Origin: Ahrensia sp. | GTDB taxonomy: Bacteria; Pseudomonadota; Alphaproteobacteria; Rhizobiales; Rhizobiaceae | DNA length: 5,081 nt | Reading direction: 5' to 3' | Assembly (NCBI GenBank): GCA_024639025.1 | Contig: JAHEJF010000186.1 | Coordinates: 1 to 5,081, forward strand | Part shown: piece by piece, positions 1 to 5,081 of the stretch | How positions within the stretch are numbered: position 1 is the first letter of the stretch | Layout of the letters: every line of letters begins with the position of its first letter | The notes under the pieces: model-generated | What the model was told of the DNA's origin: nothing | The model's database searches: none | What the model saw: only the letters and a program-made list of their open reading frames with translations | Made by a program: the position numbers and the translations under genes

Positions 1-27
1 AAATGAAGATGCATGATCTTCATTTTT
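1..27. terminator. Perfect 10-bp inverted repeat with T-run at window edge
   Basis: The arms at 1-10 (AAATGAAGAT) and 16-25 (ATCTTCATTT) are exact reverse complements around a 5-base loop (GCATG). Ts continue to position 27. A short-looped hairpin followed by Ts resembles a rho-independent terminator for a plus-strand gene ending left of the window. However, the stem has only two G:C pairs, so as a terminator it would be weak. Being fully symmetric, it could instead be bidirectional or a protein-binding operator for the antiporter gene that starts 117 bases downstream. The repeat may extend past the window edge. The symmetry is seen directly; the role is inferred. Confidence 0.4.
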
Positions 28-79
28 AGACTTTCATAAGCATCATCTATGGCTAGACTGGGTATTCATCAAGGTAATG

Positions 80-108
80 TTTGCGCTGACCAGCCCAATT
101 CGCGCAAA
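80..108. promoter_or_regulatory. 7-bp dyad in the leader of the antiporter gene
   Basis: TTTGCGC at 80-86 is matched by its reverse complement GCGCAAA at 102-108, with 15 bases between. The half-site centres are 22 bases apart, about two helical turns, which suits a dimeric regulator binding one face of DNA. In RNA it could also form a stem-loop 35 bases before the antiporter start codon. I recognise no specific regulator motif. A 7-bp dyad can occur by chance, so this is only a candidate operator or 5'-UTR hairpin. Confidence 0.2.
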
Positions 109-130
109 TTCACGTTCACAGGCGATCACA

Positions 131-140
131 AAGGGATGAG
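131..140 (+). promoter_or_regulatory. Ribosome binding site of the Kef-type antiporter
   Basis: AAGGGATGAG lies just upstream of the ATG at 144. The purine core AAGGGA (131-136) leaves a 7-base spacer, which is near ideal. This fixes the start at 144. The ATG inside this stretch at 136 is in a different frame and is not the start. Confidence 0.6.
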
Positions 141-143
141 TTC

Positions 144-1979
144 ATGGCAGGCGGAGCGACTCCCGCATTGTTTTCGGAAGCGATCCTGCTTTTGGGGGGC
201 GCCGTGGTGGCAGCGCCGCTGTTCAAGCGTCTGGGTCTGGGCACTGTTCTGGGTTACCTTGCTGCAGGTGTTGTGATTGGTCCGATACTTCGGCTGATCA
301 CCGATCCAGAGGCCATTTTGAAGGTTTCCGAGCTTGGGGTGGTCTTCTTGTTGTTTGTCATCGGATTGGAGCTCAAACCGGCGCGGCTTTGGTCGTTGAA
401 ACGCGACATATTCGGCCTTGGTTTGCTTCAGGTCGGGATCAGCGGGATCGCGCTTTGTGTATTGGCTATGGTGCTTGCTGCACAAGAATTTGCGTCAGCT
501 GCCGTGATCGGATTTGGCCTGGCATTGTCGTCGACGGCATTCGCGTTGCAAATTCTCGAAGAACGCGGCGAAATGAATAGGCGCCACGGACAAAAGGCAT
601 TTGCCATCTTGCTGTTTCAGGACTTGGCAATTGTTCCACTTCTGGCATTTGTGCCCTTGCTCGTACCGGCCACAGCGGACACGGGCGGCAACGGATTGGC
701 CGAATTTGCCATTGCCCTTGCCGCGATTGGATTTTTGGTCCTGGTGGGCCGCTTCCTGTTGACACCATTGTTCCGGATTGTCGGCAACTCTGGCGCGCGC
801 GAAGCGATGATCGCCACCGCACTTCTGGTTGTTTTGGGCGCAGCCTATCTGATGCAATTGGCAGGGCTTTCGATGGCAATGGGCGCCTTTATCGCTGGCG
901 TGATGCTGGCTGAATCTTCCTATCGTCATGAGCTTGAAGCAGATATTGAGCCATTCCGTGGTCTGTTGTTGGGATTGTTCTTCATAGCCATTGGCATGAG
1001 CCTTGATCTGGCTGTACTTCTCGATCATTGGACGATAATTCTGGTCGCGGTCCCAATCCTCATGATCGTCAAGACTGCGATCATCTATTCGCTTTGCTTG
1101 ATCTTCAAAAATAAGCATGACGTATCGCTACGCACTGCACTGGTGCTGCCACAGGGCGGCGAGTTCGGATTTGTGCTTTTCACAGCTGCGGCTGCACTGG
1201 GCATATTTGATATTCAGACAGCGTCGCTGCTTATTGCCATAGTCACACTATCCATGGCCTTGACCCCCCTAACAGTTGCAATTGGCGGAATTCTTGAGAG
1301 AGAGAGCAGTGATGACGAGATGGACGAGGACTTTAAGGGCGCGGAAGACCATACCGATGTGTTGATGGTCGGTTTCTCCCGCTTTGGGCAAATCGCTGCG
1401 CAAATCTTGTTGGCTGGCGGCAGCAATGTGACCATTATCGATCAGTCAGCAGCGCGGGTGGAGGCGGCGGGCAAGTTTGGCTTCAGAATCTATTTCGGCG
1501 ATGGCACGCGAAAAGACGTGCTCGAAGCGGCCGGTGTCCGGCGAGCCCGGATCATCGCTGTTTGCACCCACAAAAAGGAAATTACGGACAAGGTCGTCGA
1601 TCTGATCCAGACGCAATATCCTGACGCTCATTTGTATGTGCGTGCATATGATCGGGCACACACGCTCGAACTAAGGGCCAAGGGTGTGGATTACGAATTG
1701 AGAGAAACCTTTGAATCAGGCCTCGTATTTGGTGGCAAGACATTGGAAGCGCTGGGGACCAGCGACGCAATCGCCAACGATATCATGGAAGATGTACGCA
1801 AACGTGATACCGAGCGCCTTCGCGTGCAGGCAACAGATGGTATTTCCGCCGGCAATCACATGGTTCATACCAAACCTGTTACACCCGAGCCGCTTTCCAA
1901 GCCTCGCAAGGAAGGCAAGATTGTCAATCTTGAGGTTGAAAACCAAAACAGTTCCAGTGCCAATGACGCGGCAGAGTAG
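144..1979 (+). CDS. KefB/KefC-type CPA2 monovalent cation:proton antiporter with RCK domain
   Basis: This is an inner-membrane antiporter of the CPA2 family, in which Kef proteins exchange K+ for H+ and acidify the cytoplasm during electrophile stress. Residues about 8-385 form the multi-span Na+/H+-exchanger domain, with hallmarks LGTVLGYLAAGVVIGP (about 32-47), ELGVVFLLFVIGLEL (63-77) and LLFQD (156-160), where D160 is the likely ion-site acid. HELEADIEPF (262-271) matches the acidic regulatory loop of KefC, and QGGEFGF lies at 337-343. A charged linker leads to a TrkA-N/RCK Rossmann domain (about 403-525) with GFSRFG at 410-415 and D433 ending strand 2. The middle glycine of the usual GxGxxG is Ser412. 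The last ~80 residues are a polar tail. At 611 residues the length matches E. coli KefB (601) and KefC (620). No KefF/KefG ancillary oxidoreductase gene is in the window, so glutathione control is unproven. KefB and KefC cannot be told apart here, hence no symbol. The MATE gene follows after 14 bases, probably in the same transcript. Confidence 0.93.
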   Translation: MAGGATPALFSEAILLLGGAVVAAPLFKRLGLGTVLGYLAAGVVIGPILRLITDPEAILKVSELGVVFLLFVIGLELKPARLWSLKRDIFGLGLLQVGISGIALCVLAMVLAAQEFASAAVIGFGLALSSTAFALQILEERGEMNRRHGQKAFAILLFQDLAIVPLLAFVPLLVPATADTGGNGLAEFAIALAAIGFLVLVGRFLLTPLFRIVGNSGAREAMIATALLVVLGAAYLMQLAGLSMAMGAFIAGVMLAESSYRHELEADIEPFRGLLLGLFFIAIGMSLDLAVLLDHWTIILVAVPILMIVKTAIIYSLCLIFKNKHDVSLRTALVLPQGGEFGFVLFTAAAALGIFDIQTASLLIAIVTLSMALTPLTVAIGGILERESSDDEMDEDFKGAEDHTDVLMVGFSRFGQIAAQILLAGGSNVTIIDQSAARVEAAGKFGFRIYFGDGTRKDVLEAAGVRRARIIAVCTHKKEITDKVVDLIQTQYPDAHLYVRAYDRAHTLELRAKGVDYELRETFESGLVFGGKTLEALGTSDAIANDIMEDVRKRDTERLRVQATDGISAGNHMVHTKPVTPEPLSKPRKEGKIVNLEVENQNSSSANDAAE

Positions 1980-1981
1980 AT

Positions 1982-1986
1982 AAGGG
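1982..1986 (+). promoter_or_regulatory. Ribosome binding site deciding the TTG start of the MATE gene
   Basis: AAGGG sits 7 bases before the TTG at 1994 and starts just after the stop codon of the antiporter gene. The next in-frame start, ATG at 2051, has no purine-rich stretch at a suitable distance. This favours the rarer TTG codon. Confidence 0.5.
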
Positions 1987-1993
1987 CAACGAT

Positions 1994-3424
1994 TTGACCG
2001 AAGACAGCAAGGCCGAGAGCCAGAAGGCCAAATTCACGACTGGTTCGACCATGCGTCATGTCATCACCATGACAACAACGGGATCGATCGGATTGGTAGC
2101 CATTTTCCTGGTCGACGCCCTGAACCTCTTTTACATTTCGCTGCTGGGCCAGGAAGCGCTGGCTGCAGCAATTGGCTATGCCGGCACGTTGATGTTCTTT
2201 ACCACCTCTATAGCCATCGGCATGACAATCGCGGTAGGCGCGCTGGTTTCCAAAGCGTTGGGGAAAGGTGACCGGGTACTGGCTGCTGAAAACGGCGGCG
2301 CTGCACTGCTACTGATCGCATTGGCCATGGGATTGGTCACGGCGTTCATGTGGCCCAATATCGGTTTTTTGCTCGGACTTTTGGGTGCCAAGGGCCAAAC
2401 GCTAGAGATAGCCACGGGGTTTCTGCAAATCGTGCTGCCTTCGATACCAATTATGGCCATCGGCATGGGCGCATCGGGGATATTGCGCGGTGTCGGGGAT
2501 GCCAAACGTGCCATGTATGTGACGCTGTTTGGCGGCGCGGCATCTGCAGTACTCGACCCGTTGTTCATCTTTGGATTTGACCTTGAGGTGACCGGTGCGG
2601 CGATATCAACGGTGATTTCTCGTTTCTTAATCATGGCCGTTGGCCTGCATGGTGCAATCTATGTCCACCATTTGGTCAAGGTGCCCAGTCGGCGCACTTT
2701 TTCCGGCATTGCCCGGCCGTTCGCGATCATCGCCGTACCTGCCGTGATGACCCAACTTGCTACGCCCGTCGGCAATGCCTATGTCACCGCCGAGATTTCA
2801 AATTTCGGCGACGATGCCGTTGCTGGATGGGCTGTGATCGGTCGTCTGATCCCCGTTGCATTCGGGGTGATTTTTGCTCTGTCAGGTGCAGTTGGGCCTA
2901 TCCTTGGACAGAATTATGGCGCCAAACTTTACCACCGCATCTATGAAGCCATGCGCGATGCCTTGATATTCACCTTGATTTACGTCCTGGCCACTTGTCT
3001 TTTGCTTGCGCTGCTTGCCGGTACTATAGCCGACATATTCGGAGCACAAGGCGAAGCTCGTGATCTGATTCTGTTTTTCTGTCGCTTCGCTGCATTGAGT
3101 TTCCTGTTCAATGGAGCGCTTTTTGTTGCCAACGCGGCGTTTAACAATTTGGGTTATGCGCTCTACTCAACAGTGTTCAATTGGGGTCGTTCGACGCTTG
3201 GTGTCATTCCATTCGTTTGGGTAGGTGCTCAGTATTTCGGCGCACAGGGCGTTATCGCCGGTTGGGCACTTGGTGTTGTGGTCTTTGGCGTTGCAAGCGT
3301 TATCGTTTGCTTCCGTGTCATCAGGAAAATCGAGCATGCTGACGATGATTTCACCGACGGCAATGTACCACCGCCATCAGCACACTCGCCGTTCACCAGC
3401 GCCAAGGGCGCAAATATCAGCTAG
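1994..3424 (+). CDS. MATE family efflux transporter
   Basis: This is a 12-helix inner-membrane exporter of the MATE family, whose members expel cationic drugs, dyes or metabolites in exchange for Na+ or H+. The 476-residue protein shows the internal duplication typical of the family, with two MatE repeats at about 28-190 and 245-410. The first has VDALNLFYISLLG (40-52), with D41 at the place of the conserved helix-1 acid of NorM-type transporters, and ILRGVGDAK (163-171) followed by D188 in VLDPLFIFG. The matching second-half motif is GPILGQNYG (301-309). The C-terminal ~30 residues after RKIEHADDD are polar and cytoplasmic. The TTG start at 1994 is preferred for its ribosome binding site; starting at the ATG at 2051 would remove only 19 polar residues before helix 1. 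The gene lies 14 bases after the antiporter gene, with no terminator between, so co-transcription is likely. Its last 8 bases overlap the convergent patatin gene. The substrate cannot be read from sequence, and NorM versus DinF-like subfamily is undecided. Confidence 0.93.
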   Translation: MTEDSKAESQKAKFTTGSTMRHVITMTTTGSIGLVAIFLVDALNLFYISLLGQEALAAAIGYAGTLMFFTTSIAIGMTIAVGALVSKALGKGDRVLAAENGGAALLLIALAMGLVTAFMWPNIGFLLGLLGAKGQTLEIATGFLQIVLPSIPIMAIGMGASGILRGVGDAKRAMYVTLFGGAASAVLDPLFIFGFDLEVTGAAISTVISRFLIMAVGLHGAIYVHHLVKVPSRRTFSGIARPFAIIAVPAVMTQLATPVGNAYVTAEISNFGDDAVAGWAVIGRLIPVAFGVIFALSGAVGPILGQNYGAKLYHRIYEAMRDALIFTLIYVLATCLLLALLAGTIADIFGAQGEARDLILFFCRFAALSFLFNGALFVANAAFNNLGYALYSTVFNWGRSTLGVIPFVWVGAQYFGAQGVIAGWALGVVVFGVASVIVCFRVIRKIEHADDDFTDGNVPPPSAHSPFTSAKGANIS

Positions 3425-3450
3425 CTTTTTCAATAGCCTGATCCAGCGCC
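3407..3450. other. Imperfect hairpin spanning the two convergent stop codons
   Basis: Nested complementary arms surround the meeting point of the two convergent genes: GGCGC (3407-3411) with GCGCC (3446-3450), ATCAG (3416-3420) with CTGAT (3438-3442), and GCT (3424-3426) with AGC (3435-3437). Small internal loops or bulges lie between them and the terminal loop is 8 bases. The structure holds both stop codons, so it could slow or end transcription from either side or protect mRNA 3' ends. No T-run follows on either strand, so it is not a standard intrinsic terminator, and both sides are coding. The pairing is seen; the function is speculative. Confidence 0.25.
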
Positions 3451-4283
3451 CGCCTAAGTTCGTCGCGCACACCTTCTGAATCAGCCAGGATTTGCTGTGC
3501 TTTGAAGAAATCCTGCACTCGGTATTTGGACACGTTAGGGCGCAAGAAAATGTCGGGTGGCGACAATGCCAATTTATGAGAAAGAATCGATTGCATCATC
3601 AGTTGGCTCGCGCCGTATGCGCTATCTATGGCCCTGGGTCGCTTTGTCGGATCGCCTGAAGGCGTGCCAATGATATCAATCCCGATGATGATATCTGCCT
3701 TGTCGTGCAAATGATCGTAAGGCACCGGATTGAATATTCCGCCGTCGACCAGAAAACGCTCCCGGTGCTTTACGGGTTGGAACACAAAGGGGATGGAGGC
3801 AGATGCAGCCAGGGCGGTGAACAAATCGCCGCTCTCAAAAACGCATTCCTTGTAACTGTAGTAGTCGGTTGCACTGATTGATGTTGGAATGAGGAGGTCT
3901 TCAAATGTCTCTTTTATCTGCTCTGGAAGGAACGCTTTGAGTACGTCCTGCGCATCGAGTTGCGCAAAACTGTCTTCTTTGGAGAACAAAGTCCTCAAAC
4001 TGCCGGATTTGGATCTCAGGAAGCGGCGCAGCACTTCGGTCCTGTTGCCAGCCAGATCAAGCGCATATTGACGAATTTCCTGACCGCTCATGCCCGATGC
4101 CATGGCGGCACCCATTATGCCGCCTATGGAAGCACCCGAAATGGCGACCGGGCGGATGCCCAATTCATCCAACACCTCGATGACGTGAATATGCGCATAT
4201 CCACGCGCGCCGCCTCCACCAAAAGCAATGGCTACCGTTGGACCGGATTGTGAGCCAAGATCAAGAACTGCGGTTTCACTCAT
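3417..4283 (-). CDS. Patatin-like phospholipase / serine esterase (RssA-type)
   Basis: This is a soluble single-domain patatin-fold hydrolase of 288 residues, expected to cleave acyl esters of lipids with a Ser-Asp dyad. The oxyanion-hole loop GGGGARG is at 22-28, the nucleophile elbow GASIG at 50-54 gives Ser52, the family block ASASIPFVFQPV is at 160-171, and the catalytic Asp180 lies in DGG (180-182). All catalytic parts are present, so the enzyme should be active. There is no signal peptide or membrane segment, which points to the cytoplasm rather than a secreted ExoU-like toxin. The size and layout resemble bacterial RssA/YchK-type proteins, whose natural substrates are mostly unknown. 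The ATG overlaps the stop of rsmD in a 4-base ATGA, with a modest GGA 6 bases upstream, so translation is probably coupled to rsmD. The 3' end overlaps the convergent MATE gene by 8 bases. The family assignment is firm; the substrate and cellular role are not known. Confidence 0.92.
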   Translation of the reverse strand: MSETAVLDLGSQSGPTVAIAFGGGGARGYAHIHVIEVLDELGIRPVAISGASIGGIMGAAMASGMSGQEIRQYALDLAGNRTEVLRRFLRSKSGSLRTLFSKEDSFAQLDAQDVLKAFLPEQIKETFEDLLIPTSISATDYYSYKECVFESGDLFTALAASASIPFVFQPVKHRERFLVDGGIFNPVPYDHLHDKADIIIGIDIIGTPSGDPTKRPRAIDSAYGASQLMMQSILSHKLALSPPDIFLRPNVSKYRVQDFFKAQQILADSEGVRDELRRALDQAIEKAS

Positions 4284-4879
4284 GTGTGTTCCAATTTTGA
4301 TCCGCCATTTTCCACTTGCTTGATGAACCTTAGAATTGTGTCACCTGCACGTCGCTCATCTATGATCTTAAACCCCTCTGGTAAACGAAATGGCGCATTC
4401 AACGCTTCTTCCAAAACGATCAGGGCATCTACATTTAACCAGTTTCCCTGCTTGAGTGCTATCAGAGCATCTTCACCGAGATTTTTGCCGTAGGGCGGAT
4501 CAGCAAATACAAGATCAAATGGCTGCATTGTTCCTATTTCGCCCAGTTTTGTAGCATCACGTCGAAACAGTTTTGAAGAGCCCTGCAGTCCTAGCGCCTG
4601 AATTGTCTGGCGCAGCAAACCGCGCCCTTGAGTACCGATCTCCACAAAGAGCACAAACGCCGCTCCACGCGACATTGCTTCAAATCCCAGGGCTCCCGTT
4701 CCGGCAAAAAGATCCAGCACGCGACTTTGATCCAATTTGTCGGCATGGGTATGTTGGAGGATGTTGAACAGGCTTTCGCGGGCGCGATCAGTTGTTGGCC
4801 TGATCTCTTTGCTGCCCGGCCTGGGCGCTCCAATACTCCGTCCGCGAAACTTACCGCCGACAATCCTCATATCGCCCAT
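4280..4879 (-). CDS. rsmD: 16S rRNA (guanine(966)-N(2))-methyltransferase RsmD
   Basis: RsmD transfers a methyl group from S-adenosylmethionine to N2 of G966 in 16S rRNA, acting on assembled or nearly assembled 30S subunits. The 199-residue length is almost that of E. coli RsmD. The family N-terminus MRIVGGKFRGR is at 4-14 and RPTTDRARESLFNIL at 27-41. The SAM-binding motif I VLDLFAGTGALGFEA spans 54-68, with acidic E80 ending the next strand. The catalytic (N/D)PPY motif is DPPY at 127-130. The ATG at 4879 overlaps the upstream stop by one base (TGATG), and a purine run AAGAGG lies only 3 bases before it. A second in-frame ATG at 4870 gives MRIVGGK, the usual RsmD beginning, but with a 12-base spacer. 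I keep the longer start because of the coupling overlap; the true protein may be 196 residues. The gene is cotranscribed with the patatin gene (4-base overlap) and with the tail gene upstream. Confidence 0.95.
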   Translation of the reverse strand: MGDMRIVGGKFRGRSIGAPRPGSKEIRPTTDRARESLFNILQHTHADKLDQSRVLDLFAGTGALGFEAMSRGAAFVLFVEIGTQGRGLLRQTIQALGLQGSSKLFRRDATKLGEIGTMQPFDLVFADPPYGKNLGEDALIALKQGNWLNVDALIVLEEALNAPFRLPEGFKIIDERRAGDTILRFIKQVENGGSKLEHT

Positions 4880-5081
4880 CAGCCTCTTTTATTGCGCGGA
4901 GGTTTGGACCCGGATGGCTTTCCAGTCTTGCCGGATTGGCCGGACTTCCATTTGCCGGCACGGTCATTGCTGGACTTGCTTGGTTTGCCGCTTTTCGCCT
5001 TGTCACCCGGCTTTTCGAACATTTTGGCGCTTCTGCGCTCGCCCGATGATGCCTTGGCGCCGAACATGCCGCGAGAGCGGA
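4879..5081 (-). CDS. 3' end of a truncated gene: basic low-complexity tail, probably of an RluB-type pseudouridine synthase
   Basis: The reading frame is open from the right edge of the window to the TGA at 4879-4881, so only the last ~66 residues are visible. They are rich in Lys, Gly, Ser and Pro: from the Met at 5067 onward there are 13 Lys and 5 Arg against 4 acidic residues in 62, ending PPRNKRG. No catalytic motif is in view. The Met at 5067 is probably internal, since the frame continues upstream as RSRG without a stop. Alphaproteobacterial 23S rRNA pseudouridine synthases of the RluB/RsuA family often end in such disordered, RNA-binding basic tails and, as I recall, often stand directly before rsmD. 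Both support the identification, but the conserved domain lies outside the window. A different RNA-binding protein with a basic tail, or a short separate basic protein, cannot be excluded. The stop shares one base with the rsmD start, which suggests coupled translation. Confidence 0.6.
   Translation of the reverse strand, partial: RSRGMFGAKASSGERRSAKMFEKPGDKAKSGKPSKSSNDRAGKWKSGQSGKTGKPSGSKPPRNKRG

Noticed and set aside
25..53. Possible promoter TTTAGA-17-TATGGC before the antiporter gene
   Set aside because: The -35 box matches 4 of 6 consensus positions but the -10 box only 3 of 6, and it overlaps the T-run of the inverted repeat. This is too weak to report as a feature.
27..59. Direct repeat TAGACT at 27-32 and 54-59
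   Set aside because: Six-base repeats at this distance are expected by chance, and no further copies are present.
49..276. Plus-strand open frame starting in the leader and running into the antiporter gene
   Set aside because: It overlaps the antiporter in another frame, has no ribosome binding site, and the Trp/Cys/Arg-rich product looks like out-of-frame translation.
495..1118. Long open frame of 207 codons on the minus strand inside the antiporter gene
   Set aside because: It lies wholly inside a strongly supported gene, its protein is Gln/His/Cys-rich with no known domain, and no clear start signal is present. It is an antisense shadow.
2176..2634. Minus-strand open frame of 152 codons inside the MATE gene
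   Set aside because: The product is Ala/Pro/Ser-rich without recognisable motifs and is fully antisense to conserved MATE helices.
3960..4253. Plus-strand open frame antisense to the patatin gene
   Set aside because: It covers the conserved oxyanion and nucleophile codons of the patatin gene, and its product shows no domain.
1..5081. Search for tRNA/rRNA genes, CRISPR arrays, insertion sequences, toxin-antitoxin or defence genes
   Set aside because: Nothing matching was seen. The window is almost fully filled by transporter, hydrolase and rRNA-modification genes with uniform base composition and no sign of transfer.

Overview
This window looks like ordinary chromosomal DNA from an alphaproteobacterium, most likely of the rhizobial order (Hyphomicrobiales). 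The reasons are moderate GC content with alphaproteobacterial codon use, the style of the encoded proteins, and a pseudouridine-synthase-like tail / rsmD / patatin gene order that I remember from that group. The genus cannot be fixed from the sequence. Coding density is very high: the only non-coding stretch of any size is the first 143 bases.

Layout. Bases 1-143 form a leader with a perfect 10-bp inverted repeat followed by Ts at the very edge, probably a terminator of an upstream gene or an operator, and a second 7-bp dyad. Two plus-strand genes follow, 14 bases apart and probably co-transcribed: a KefB/KefC-type CPA2 cation:proton antiporter with a C-terminal nucleotide-binding RCK/TrkA-N domain (144-1979), and a MATE-family multidrug/metabolite exporter with a TTG start (1994-3424). 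From the right edge, three minus-strand genes run towards them: the basic 3' tail of a truncated gene, probably an RluB-type pseudouridine synthase (4879-5081); rsmD, the 16S rRNA m2G966 methyltransferase (4280-4879); and a patatin-like phospholipase/esterase (3417-4283). These three overlap by 1 and 4 bases, which indicates an operon with translational coupling. The two blocks meet tail to tail with an 8-base overlap of their coding ends.

How the genes work together. The minus block joins rRNA modification (probable pseudouridylation plus G966 methylation) with a soluble serine hydrolase of unknown substrate. The plus block is a pair of secondary transporters, one probably controlling K+/H+ exchange under nucleotide or glutathione control, the other exporting organic compounds with Na+ or H+. 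No mobile element, CRISPR array, RNA gene, toxin-antitoxin pair or defence system is visible, and I found no convincing undescribed system. The second-look items are small: leader dyads, a variant glycine motif in the RCK domain, overlapping convergent gene ends with a possible hairpin, an ambiguous rsmD start, and the low-complexity basic tail.
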